This document shows positions 1-5,715 of a stretch of DNA of 6,719 bases, in pieces. Origin of the DNA: a bacterium (GTDB taxonomy: Bacteria > Desulfobacterota > UBA8473); assembly GCA_009773075.1 (NCBI GenBank), contig WOUX01000054.1, forward strand, positions 1-6,719. The letters are read 5' to 3'. A program made the position numbers and the translations under genes. The notes beneath the pieces were generated by a model. That model made no database searches. It had not been told where the DNA came from and saw only the letters and a list, made by a program, of their open reading frames with translations. The stretch's first letter is position 1. The number at the start of each line of letters is the position of its first letter.

Positions 1-112
1 GGAATTCTCCTCTTTCATCGAGACTCAAGGCAATTGAGGCAAGATCCTTTTCGGCAAATTCCCGCACCATATTTCTCAGCATCTCTTGCTGACGTGTAAA
101 AGAAAAATCCAT
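1..112 (-). CDS. Acyl-CoA dehydrogenase, N-terminal fragment (gene continues past the left edge)
   Basis: Reading the minus strand from an ATG at 112 gives 37 codons open to the window edge. The protein begins MDFSFTRQQEMLRNMVREFA and continues to ...LDERGEF. This matches the usual first helix of acyl-CoA dehydrogenases (pattern MDF.LTEEQ.MLR.MVREFAE.EIAP.A...DE.GEFP). Those are FAD enzymes that oxidise acyl-CoA to trans-2-enoyl-CoA and pass electrons to ETF. A strong ribosome binding site (GAGGGG, about 6 nt before the ATG) fixes the start. The FAD-binding and catalytic glutamate regions lie outside the window, so substrate class (short chain, butyryl, glutaryl, and so on) cannot be told. 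The residues DLASIAL stand where most relatives have EIAPIA, so the usual proline is missing. The gene is divergent from the DUF502 gene across a 439-bp gap. The family call is fairly secure for so short a piece. Confidence 0.8.
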   Translation of the reverse strand, partial: MDFSFTRQQEMLRNMVREFAEKDLASIALSLDERGEF

Positions 113-312
113 TTTCGTCCCCTCTCATAAAAATTCTAATAGTTATCGTTAACCAATGCCCATCCACAAACTCATTTCAGATAACAACAAGGTGATTAGA
201 TCTCCCCTTACAAAGGAACCCCACCTTATAGCTTGGTGACTATCAAGTTCCAATTATGAATGGCTATTCATTAACATACAAGTTTTTAGCTGTCAAGAGT
301 TTTTGTTTTTTA

Positions 313-367
313 TGTCAACCACATTTAGAAATGTCCTCTTTTAAAACATTTAGAAATGTGGTTGACA
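313..367. repeat. 55-bp TG...CA inverted repeat, possible solo insertion-sequence ends
   Basis: The two arms, 313-334 and 346-367, are 22 bp each and match at 20 of 22 positions as inverted repeats. An 11-bp T/A-rich spacer lies between them. Each arm is itself close to palindromic because of the core ACATTTAGAAATGT, which occurs twice in direct orientation (321-334 and 346-359). Symmetry stops exactly at the outer TG and CA, which is how IS21-type and related elements end. The outermost six bases of each arm read TTGACA going outward, a perfect sigma70 -35 box. No target-site duplication is visible and there is no transposase, so this may be a deleted remnant, a very small nonautonomous element, or simply a large operator. 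The repeat structure is certain; its origin is inference. Confidence 0.6.
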
Positions 368-445
368 ATCTTAAATTATTTAGTTGAAAAAGACTGTCCA
401 TTTCTGTTAAACTGCTGAATAGTTTGCCCTAAAAAATTCCCTTTT

Positions 446-497
446 CCACTTCCTAAAGTGGATTCCCAAAAAGCATGTTCCTGCGAAGGCAGGAATC
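446..497. repeat. REP-like hairpin element
   Basis: A perfect 7-bp stem, TTCCTGC (478-484) with GCAGGAA (489-495), encloses the tetraloop GAAG. Just upstream, GATTCC (461-466) can alternatively pair with GGAATC (492-497), and CCACT/AGTGG (446-450 and 457-461) forms a second small hairpin. The TTCCTGCGAAGGCAGGAA core resembles short dispersed palindromes found between genes in many proteobacterial genomes, which is recalled rather than searched. It lies about 55 bp before the DUF502 ATG, so in a transcript from further upstream it would fold in the leader. There is no T-run after it, so it is not an intrinsic terminator in the plus direction. Confidence 0.5.
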
Positions 498-551
498 TAT
501 GAATTTGCTCTCAGAGACACTTTTTTAAAAGCTCTCGAAGGATATACAAAG

Positions 552-1199
552 ATGAAGGCACGTATAAAAAATTATTTTATAACTGGTTTATTGGTAATTA
601 TACCTGCTGGTTTAACGATTTACATCCTTGATATCCTTATTGGTATGATGGACAGGGTTCTTAACTACTTACCACTAAAGTTTCATCCTGATACTTACCT
701 GCCTTTTCATATTCCAGGTCTGGGGTTGATTGCGACAGCGGTTCTCACATTCCTCGTGGGGATTCTTACCCAGAACCTCCTGGGAAAAAAGTTGGTCTAT
801 CTATGGGAATGGGCGGTATCGAGGATCCCCTTTGTTAGAAGTATATATCTTGCTATCAAGCAACTGGTCGAGGCCATATTTGCACAGAATTCAAAGGGCT
901 TTAAACGAGTTGTATTGGTTGAGTTTCCAAGGAAGGAGCTGTGGTCTCTGGGATTTTTGACTGGTGTTGTCGGGGAAGAGATCCAGGATAAGATCAAGGA
1001 AAGGGTTATTAGTGTGTTTATTCCAAATGTACCAAATCCCACCACTGGATTCTATCTCATGGTCCCAGAGAAAGACGTTATAAACCTTGATATGACGGTG
1101 GAAGATGCCTTTAAATTAGCAATGTCTGGAGGGATTGTCACCCCTTCTGAACAGGGTAACCATAACTCCCAAATATCGAAAATAGACCCATCTGCCTAA
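552..1199 (+). CDS. DUF502 family integral membrane protein
   Basis: The 215-residue protein has the full DUF502 (PF04367) pattern. A first membrane helix spans about residues 8-33 and contains GLLVIIPAGLT, and a second spans about 55-77. Then come the family signatures RIPFVRSIY (91-99), VLVEFPRKELWSLGFLTG (121-138), VFIPNVPNPTTGFYLMVP (155-172) and SGG (192-194). Length is normal for the family. The region after the second helix probably forms one soluble domain. The biochemical role is unknown; plant relatives of this family (COV1-like) affect vascular patterning, which says little about bacteria. The ribosome binding site GAAGGA lies 9 nt before the ATG. It is the first gene of a probable operon, ending 36 nt before miaB. 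The last 15 or so residues are polar and not conserved in the family as far as I can tell. Confidence 0.88.
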   Translation: MKARIKNYFITGLLVIIPAGLTIYILDILIGMMDRVLNYLPLKFHPDTYLPFHIPGLGLIATAVLTFLVGILTQNLLGKKLVYLWEWAVSRIPFVRSIYLAIKQLVEAIFAQNSKGFKRVVLVEFPRKELWSLGFLTGVVGEEIQDKIKERVISVFIPNVPNPTTGFYLMVPEKDVINLDMTVEDAFKLAMSGGIVTPSEQGNHNSQISKIDPSA

Positions 1200-1235
1200 T
1201 TTGTTCTTGAAAAGGCGGGCAATTAAAGGATCCTT

Positions 1236-2570
1236 ATGAAACAAAAGGCCGTTTTTATTAAGACCTTTGGGTGTCAGATGAACGAACATGATTCTGAAAA
1301 GATCCACAGAATCCTGGGAGATCACAACTATAAAACAACAGAGAATATTAACAATGCCGATCTGGTTTTGCTGAATACCTGTAGTATCAGGGAGAAGGCA
1401 GAGCACAAGGTTTACAGCAGCCTGGGAAGGCTTAGAAGGTTGAAGGATAAAAACCCTAAGCTTATCATCGGCGTTGGTGGGTGTGTAGCCCAGCAGGAAG
1501 GAGAAAAACTCCTGCACAGGGTCCCTTATCTGGACATAGTATTTGGAACTCACAACATCCATAAATTGCCCGAATTCATCCATGATGTTGAACAAACAGG
1601 GAGGAGAATTCTAGAAACTAGCCTGTACGATTCAGTCCCTTCCCTTGGAGTTTACTCTAACTCTGGGGAAAAAAAGATAAAATCCTATGTTACAATCATG
1701 CAGGGTTGTGATAATTACTGTTCGTATTGTATAGTTCCCTATGTAAGGGGCAGGGAGATAAGCAGGCCAAGCGGAGAGATACTTGAGGAGGTAAGGAGAC
1801 TATCGGAGAAGGGTGTAAGGGAGGTAACGTTACTGGGTCAAAATGTAAATTCCTACGGGAGGAGCATTGCAGGGGATATGACTTTCCCCCAACTGTTGCA
1901 CTCAATAAATGAGATAGATGGAATAGGGAGAATACGTTTTACCACCTCCCATCCCAAAGACCTATCTGAGGAGTTGATCTCTTGTTTTGGCCAGTTGGAT
2001 AAGTTATGTGAACATATTCATTTACCTGTTCAATCCGGTTCTAATTCAATTCTAAAGGCGATGAACAGGAGATATACGGTAGAAGAATACATTACAAAGG
2101 CAGAAAGACTCAGGAAGGTTTGTCCGAAAATAAGTATAACATCCGACATTATAGTGGGATTTCCAGGGGAAACCGAGAAGGATTTTGAGGGTACCCTTCA
2201 ATTAATGGAGACAGTTAAGTTTGACAGCCTATTTTCTTTTAAATATTCTGACAGGGTTGAAACTAAGGCATCAACCCTCACTGAAAAAGTCGATGATGAG
2301 GTCAAAGGCAAAAGGTTAAGTATCCTCCAAACCTATCAAAAACTTTTTACTTTAACTAAAAATAGAGGATTGGAAGGCAAAGAGGAAGAGATATTAGTAG
2401 AAGGCCCGAGCAAGACTGATCCAACGCGTTTGACCGGCAGAACCAGATCAAATAAAGTAGTTAATTTTGAAGGGTCATCTGATGTAAGAGGATTTATAGT
2501 GCCTGTCAGAATAAAGAGGGTATTCCTCAATTCACTAGAGGGCGAGATGAATCCCCTTTACTGTGCTTAA
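1236..2570 (+). CDS. miaB: tRNA-2-methylthio-N6-dimethylallyladenosine synthase (MiaB)
   Basis: MiaB is a radical-SAM methylthiotransferase. It converts i6A37 of tRNAs reading UNN codons into ms2i6A37, which steadies codon pairing. The N-terminal UPF0004 domain (about 1-140) carries the three auxiliary-cluster cysteines C13 (in TFGCQMNEHDS), C49 (NTCSIREKAE) and C83 (GGCVAQQEG). The radical-SAM core (about 145-375) has the CxxxCxxC site C158, C162 and C165, followed by VPYVRGREISRPSGEI. The C-terminal TRAM domain (about 376-440) contains the MiaB-type linker VEGPSKTDPTRLTGRT. Together with the FGCQMN signature, that linker favours MiaB over MtaB or RimO. At 444 residues it is of normal length and all key cysteines are present. 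One small departure is YSDRVETKAS near residue 340, where relatives often have YSPRPGTKA. AAAGGA lies 5 nt before the ATG. The stop codon TAA overlaps a decoy ATG for the next gene. Confidence 0.96.
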   Translation: MKQKAVFIKTFGCQMNEHDSEKIHRILGDHNYKTTENINNADLVLLNTCSIREKAEHKVYSSLGRLRRLKDKNPKLIIGVGGCVAQQEGEKLLHRVPYLDIVFGTHNIHKLPEFIHDVEQTGRRILETSLYDSVPSLGVYSNSGEKKIKSYVTIMQGCDNYCSYCIVPYVRGREISRPSGEILEEVRRLSEKGVREVTLLGQNVNSYGRSIAGDMTFPQLLHSINEIDGIGRIRFTTSHPKDLSEELISCFGQLDKLCEHIHLPVQSGSNSILKAMNRRYTVEEYITKAERLRKVCPKISITSDIIVGFPGETEKDFEGTLQLMETVKFDSLFSFKYSDRVETKASTLTEKVDDEVKGKRLSILQTYQKLFTLTKNRGLEGKEEEILVEGPSKTDPTRLTGRTRSNKVVNFEGSSDVRGFIVPVRIKRVFLNSLEGEMNPLYCA

Positions 2571-2571
2571 T

Positions 2572-2577
2572 GGAGGT
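2572..2577 (+). promoter_or_regulatory. Ribosome binding site that decides the start of the DUF151 gene
   Basis: GGAGGT lies 4-5 nt before the ATG at 2582. An earlier in-frame ATG at 2570 overlaps the miaB stop (TAATG), but nothing like a Shine-Dalgarno sequence precedes it, and it would place GGAGG inside the coding sequence. The 2582 start also gives the family-typical beginning (MFREMRVAGLTVDPFTNMPI). The close spacing after miaB suggests translational coupling. Confidence 0.65.
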
Positions 2578-2581
2578 ATAT

Positions 2582-3082
2582 ATGTTTAGAGAAATGAGAG
2601 TAGCGGGATTAACAGTGGACCCTTTTACTAACATGCCTATTATTATCCTTAAGGACATGGAAGATAAGAGTGCGGTTCCAATCTGGATTGGACTGCTGGA
2701 AGCCAGTGCTATAGCTACTGAGCTTGAAAAAATTCAGCTTCCTAGACCTATGACCCATGATTTATTAAAGAATATTTTGGACAATTTTAAAGTTGATGTA
2801 ATGAAGGTAGAGATTAACGACTTGCAGGACAACACCTTCTATGCTACCCTATATCTTAAGATGGGTAATAAGAAGTATGCTATTGATTCTCGTCCCAGTG
2901 ATGCAATTGCTATAGCTTTAAGAACCAATTCTCCCATATATGTCAGTGAAGAGGTCATTGCACGGTCTAGGAGGATTGACTTAAAAGGGGCAACTATGGG
3001 TAAAGAAGGTAAAGAACCAGAAAAATGGGCTGAAATTTTAGAAAACATGTCTCCGGAAGATTTTGGCAAGTATAAGATGTAG
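2582..3082 (+). CDS. Bifunctional nuclease family protein (DUF151/BFN)
   Basis: The 166-residue protein from the 2582 start matches the DUF151 (PF02577) family from end to end. It has VAGLTVDPFTNMPIIIL (7-23), the hallmark VPIWIG (32-37), RPMTHDLL (55-62), the conserved DSRPSDAIAIALR (102-114), and the closing block LENMSPEDFGKYKM (153-166). Plant members of the family were described as having both RNase and DNase activity; the role of bacterial members is not settled. Some relatives carry an extra C-terminal UVR motif; this one does not. It lies 11 nt after miaB and so is probably co-transcribed with miaB and the DUF502 gene. It converges on uvrB, so the two are neighbours but not one operon. 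If translation began at 2570 the protein would be 170 residues; the ribosome binding site argues against this. Confidence 0.9.
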   Translation: MFREMRVAGLTVDPFTNMPIIILKDMEDKSAVPIWIGLLEASAIATELEKIQLPRPMTHDLLKNILDNFKVDVMKVEINDLQDNTFYATLYLKMGNKKYAIDSRPSDAIAIALRTNSPIYVSEEVIARSRRIDLKGATMGKEGKEPEKWAEILENMSPEDFGKYKM

Positions 3083-3088
3083 GTGAGC

Positions 3089-3115
3089 CAAGTTAGGGGC
3101 TTCGCCCCAAACTTG
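3089..3115. other. Strong GC hairpin after the DUF151 gene
   Basis: Outer arms CAAGTT (3089-3094) and AACTTG (3110-3115) and inner arms GGGGC (3096-3100) and GCCCC (3104-3108) pair perfectly around a TTC loop, with a single A-A mismatch between the two helices. It begins 6 bp after the stop codon, where the operon's transcript end is expected. No T-run follows on either strand, so it does not fit a classic intrinsic terminator. It could instead stabilise the mRNA 3' end or stop an RNase. Confidence 0.5.
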
Positions 3116-3117
3116 AG

Positions 3118-3199
3118 AAGTCAGAATTTAGAAGCCAGTAGTCAGAATGGAAATATAATTAAAAACTGTTCACAGTTTAACGGAGAACAGTGAACGATT
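3118..3199. repeat. Two degenerate 7-bp tandem repeat tracts
   Basis: From 3118 to 3145 four consecutive heptamers follow a loose consensus AAGTCAG (units starting at 3118, 3125, 3132 and 3139). The nine bases AGTCAGAAT recur exactly at 3119-3127 and 3140-3148, 21 bp (three units) apart. A second tract with a different unit, about AACRGWG, runs from 3179 to 3199 (units starting at 3179, 3186 and 3193). Heptamer tracts of this type are known between genes in some bacterial genomes, notably the STRR repeats of cyanobacteria; whether these are related is unknown. The second tract overlaps the proposed uvrB terminator. Confidence 0.45.
3161..3191 (-). terminator. Probable intrinsic terminator of uvrB
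   Basis: Read on the minus strand, ACTGTTC (3191-3185) pairs with GAACAGT (3171-3165) across a 13-nt loop, and a run of five T follows (3165-3161), the first shared with the stem. A shorter alternative fold, AAACTG with CAGTTT, uses the same T-run. The structure begins 17 bp after the uvrB stop codon, the expected distance. The stem is modest (three G-C pairs out of seven), so efficiency is uncertain. Confidence 0.45.
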
Positions 3200-3207
3200 T
3201 AATAAGA

Positions 3208-5205
3208 TCAACTCCGCAACTCCAATTCCATATTTTGTAACTCTTTGATCCTGTCTCTAAACTCTGCTGCTTTTTCAAATTCAAGCTTATCAGCCGCTTT
3301 TTTCATCTGTGCTTTCAAATTTTTAATGAGTTTTGGTATCTCATCTGAAGGTATGTATTCTTCTCCAGATTCCTTGACAATTGGGACAGTGTAATAGTCG
3401 GCCTCATAAATTGAGGTTAAGATGCTGGATATGGATTTTTTTATGCTTTCAGGGGTAATGTTGTTCTTTTTGTTAAACTCAGCTTGAATTTTTCTCCTAC
3501 GGCTTGTTTCATGGATCGTGGTCTGTATAGACCGAGTAATGGTGTCACTATACATTATTACCTCTCCGGCGATGTTTCTGGATGCCCTTCCGCACATCTG
3601 GATCAATGACCTTTCAGAGCGAAGAAACCCTTCTTTGTCAGCATCTAATATGGCAACCAGAGACACCTCGGGGATGTCTAGTCCCTCTCTGAGCAGGTTT
3701 ATCCCTATAAGGACATCGAATTCGTTCATGCGTAAGCTTCTGATTATCTTTACCCTTTCCAGGGTGTCAATATCTGAGTGAAGATACCTCACTCTTATTC
3801 CCAACTCACTGTAGTATTCAGAAAGGTCCTCAGCCATCCTTTTGGTCAAGGTGGTGACCAGTACCCTTTCCTTACGTTCGCACCGCTTATTGATTTCATG
3901 CAGGAGATCATCAACTTGATCCCTGGCAGGCTTGACGGTGATTGCCGGATCCATGAGGCCTGTAGGGCGAATAATCTGTTCAGCAATCTTACCCTTGCCC
4001 TTTTTTAATTCGTAATCTCCCGGTGTAGCAGAGACATAAATAACCTGGTTTATGAGTCCCTCAAACTCATGGAAATTAAGAGGTCGGTTATCAAGGGCTG
4101 AGGGAAGACGAAATCCGTATTCCACAAGGGTTTCTTTTCTTGACCTATCCCCACGATACATACCATTAAGCTGAGGGATGGTTACATGACTTTCGTCCAC
4201 GAATATAAGGAAATTCTTGGGGAAATAATCCACCAATGTATGTGGGGGTTCTCCTGGTTTTCGGTCATCCAGGTATCTGGAATAGTTTTCTATGCCGCTA
4301 CAGTAACCTGCTTCCTCCAGCATTTCGATATTAAAGTTGGTCCTCTCCTCTATCCTTTGAGCTTCTAACAGTTTGTCCTGGGAACAAAAAAAACGAATCT
4401 GTTCCTTTAATTCTCCCTTTATAGCTTCAATAGCTTTTTTTAGCATATCTTTATGGGTAACGTAATGACTTCCTGGATAGATGGTAGCCTTTCCCAGTTT
4501 CCTGATCCTTTTTCCCAGGAGGGGATCAATTTCGAAGATGGCCTCCACAAGGTCACCGAATAACTGAACCCTGATGGCCATATCCTCTTCATATGCAGGA
4601 AAGATCTCTATCACATCACCCTTGACACGGAATGTTCCCCTATGGAAATCGAAGTCATTCCTTTCATATTGGATTTCCACGAGCTTTGAGAGAATTTTAT
4701 CTCTAGAAATCTCATGCCCCTCTTCCAGTGACAATAGCATTCCATGATACGCCTCTGGAGAGCCCAGACCATAGATACAGGAGACACTGGCTACGATTAT
4801 AACGTCATTTCTCTCAAGAAGAGAGCGGGTAGCAGAATGTCTCATCTTATCGATTTTCTCGTTTATAGAGGCATCCTTCTCTATGTAAGTATCCGATTGG
4901 GGTATGTATGCCTCCGGTTGATAGTAATCATAATAGCTTACAAAGTATTCCACTGCATTTTCAGGGAATATCTCTTTAAATTCACTGAAGAGTTGGGCGG
5001 CAAGGGTTTTATTGGGAGCGATAACCAGAGTGGGTTTCTGAACTTTTTCAATTATATTAGCCATGGTAAAGGTTTTACCTGATCCGGTGACCCCCAGTAG
5101 GACCTGGTGTCTTTCTCCGGCATCAAGCCCATTGCTTAGTTTCTCTATTGCCTGAGGCTGGTCACCTCTGGGTGTAAACTCTGTTGTTAGTTTAAACTTA
5201 TTCAT
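3208..5205 (-). CDS. uvrB: Excinuclease ABC subunit B (UvrB)
   Basis: UvrB is the DNA-damage verification helicase of nucleotide excision repair; it receives DNA from UvrA and recruits UvrC. The 665-residue protein is full length. It shows Walker A GVTGSGKT (38-45), the beta-hairpin tyrosines in YYDYYQPEAYIP (91-102), the DESH box (337-340), YVSATPGDYEL (390-400), INLLREGLDIPEVSLVAILDADKEGF (502-527), the arginine-finger motif VI Q536-x-x-G-R-x-x-R543, and a C-terminal UVR motif (about 625-660) that contacts UvrC. Motif VI reads QMCGRASR where many relatives have QTIGRAAR; the essential Q, G and R residues are kept. The start fits the family (KLTTEFTPRGDQPQAI). No Shine-Dalgarno sequence precedes it: the 25 nt upstream are A-rich. 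No clear LexA box was found upstream, so SOS control is not supported by sight. It stands alone, convergent with the DUF151 gene and divergent from fabH. Confidence 0.97.
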   Translation of the reverse strand: MNKFKLTTEFTPRGDQPQAIEKLSNGLDAGERHQVLLGVTGSGKTFTMANIIEKVQKPTLVIAPNKTLAAQLFSEFKEIFPENAVEYFVSYYDYYQPEAYIPQSDTYIEKDASINEKIDKMRHSATRSLLERNDVIIVASVSCIYGLGSPEAYHGMLLSLEEGHEISRDKILSKLVEIQYERNDFDFHRGTFRVKGDVIEIFPAYEEDMAIRVQLFGDLVEAIFEIDPLLGKRIRKLGKATIYPGSHYVTHKDMLKKAIEAIKGELKEQIRFFCSQDKLLEAQRIEERTNFNIEMLEEAGYCSGIENYSRYLDDRKPGEPPHTLVDYFPKNFLIFVDESHVTIPQLNGMYRGDRSRKETLVEYGFRLPSALDNRPLNFHEFEGLINQVIYVSATPGDYELKKGKGKIAEQIIRPTGLMDPAITVKPARDQVDDLLHEINKRCERKERVLVTTLTKRMAEDLSEYYSELGIRVRYLHSDIDTLERVKIIRSLRMNEFDVLIGINLLREGLDIPEVSLVAILDADKEGFLRSERSLIQMCGRASRNIAGEVIMYSDTITRSIQTTIHETSRRRKIQAEFNKKNNITPESIKKSISSILTSIYEADYYTVPIVKESGEEYIPSDEIPKLIKNLKAQMKKAADKLEFEKAAEFRDRIKELQNMELELRS

Positions 5206-5274
5206 ATTTTTATATTTTTGCTTTGTATGATTTATTTCTCAAAGATAGCTCTGGAAAGTCCTATTCAATCTGAT

Positions 5275-5303
5275 CTGACCAAAAATATTAATTTTTGTAT
5301 AAT
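5275..5303 (+). promoter_or_regulatory. Candidate sigma70 promoter pointing toward fabH
   Basis: CTGACC (5275-5280, four of six matches to TTGACA) is followed after exactly 17 nt by a perfect TATAAT (5298-5303). It is the best plus-strand promoter match in this gap. Transcription would start near 5310, leaving a leader of about 400 nt before the fabH ATG, or making a separate short RNA. In so AT-rich a stretch a chance TATAAT is quite possible. Confidence 0.35.
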
Positions 5304-5527
5304 GAGTAGTTGATAATTAAGATTGCTCTATGTCATTCTTTCTTTATCAACCGACCAGTATAATTATATAATTTTCTTAAATGATACCACATAAGCACTA
5401 TTACTTGCAACCTCAAGCTGGTATCTGTGAGCATATTATTATCTACACCAAACTAAGCTTAATAACACTCCTTTTGTAATGTTAACCAGGAAATTGAATA
5501 ACTCATAAATATCCCATGTAACTGCTC

Positions 5528-5565
5528 AGAAATATTTCTATTGCAAGATATCTTCTTATCTGATA
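5528..5565. repeat. Cluster of three short palindromes
   Basis: AGAAATATTTCT (5528-5539) and AAGATATCTT (5545-5554) are perfect palindromes with centres 16 bp apart, followed at once by TATC-T-GATA (5557-5565). Regular close packing of palindromes upstream of a gene can mark a repressor or activator array. AT-rich sequence yields such palindromes by chance, so function is only a possibility. Confidence 0.3.
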
Positions 5566-5605
5566 TACAAACTAATTTTCTTGACTTTTTACGACTTCAT
5601 CAAAA

Positions 5606-5622
5606 TGTGAGTCACAGATAAT
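5606..5622 (+). promoter_or_regulatory. Palindromic operator candidate abutting a -10 box before fabH
   Basis: TGTGAGTCACA (5606-5616) is a perfect inverted repeat around a central G, directly followed by GATAAT (5617-5622), five of six matches to the -10 consensus. No good -35 box stands 16-18 nt upstream (TTGACT at 5581-5586 is too far), which would fit a promoter needing an activator. The half-sites resemble CRP-type TGTGA/TCACA, but the 1-nt spacing is unlike CRP's 6 nt. Start of transcription would be near 5629, about 87 nt before the ATG. Confidence 0.3.
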
Positions 5623-5715
5623 AATAAACAATTTAGGTTCATTGTTTGATTCACCGGGGATGATACTCTGGTAAATGGGGCAGCAACCAGACTATCTGAA
5701 ATCTAGGAGTGATAG

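Larger units (their letters stand above)
113..551. other. Divergent intergenic region, no credible gene
   Basis: This 439-bp AT-rich gap separates the leftward acyl-CoA dehydrogenase from the rightward DUF502 gene, so it should carry both promoters. It holds the inverted repeat at 313-367 and the hairpin repeat at 446-497, listed separately. TTGACA-type boxes occur on the minus strand at 296-291 and 318-313, and on the plus strand at 362-367. None has a convincing -10 box at 16-18 nt. A weaker plus-strand pair is TTGAAA (384-389) with GTTAAA or TTAAAC at about 406-412. The DUF502 ribosome binding site GAAGGA sits at 537-542, 9 nt before its ATG. A 43-codon frame at 256-387 has no ribosome binding site and runs through the inverted repeat, so it is not called. 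Confidence 0.6.
5206..5715. other. 510-bp AT-rich divergent intergenic region, no gene seen
   Basis: This gap separates leftward uvrB from rightward fabH and should hold both promoters. I see no open frame with a ribosome binding site. Visible items besides those listed separately are: TTGATAA (5310-5316) with TTATCAA (5344-5350); the 12-bp palindrome at 5362-5373; AAACAAT (5626-5632) with ATTGTTT (5641-5647), an 8-nt-loop hairpin; and TCTGGT (5667-5672) with ACCAGA (5686-5691), a hairpin shortly before the fabH ribosome binding site. The last 80 bp are visibly richer in G and C than the rest and could be a structured leader, but I do not recognise a known riboswitch. For uvrB only weak promoter boxes are visible on the minus strand (TTGAAT at about 5268-5263 with a poor -10). 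Confidence 0.55.

Noticed and set aside
268..296. TTGACA on the minus strand (296-291) as promoter of the acyl-CoA dehydrogenase gene
   Set aside because: At 17 nt spacing the -10 position reads TAATGA, only two of six matches; TATGTT fits better but at 12 nt spacing.
256..387. 43-codon open frame in the left intergenic region
   Set aside because: It has no ribosome binding site, low-complexity content, and runs straight through the inverted repeat.
797..1045. Open frame on the minus strand inside the DUF502 gene
   Set aside because: It is a shadow of a gene whose family motifs are unmistakable in the plus frame.
1116..1595. 159-codon minus-strand frame overlapping the DUF502 and miaB genes
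   Set aside because: It lies antisense to the conserved N-terminal domain of MiaB and shows no family resemblance or ribosome binding site.
3118..3199. CRISPR-like array
   Set aside because: The units are 7 bp with no spacers; this is a degenerate tandem repeat.
4744..5082. 112-codon plus-strand frame inside uvrB
   Set aside because: It is antisense to the conserved UvrB N-terminal region, so a coding shadow.
5206..5330. LexA/SOS box upstream of uvrB
   Set aside because: No CTG-N10-CAG type site or GAAC-N4-GTTC site could be found by eye on either strand.
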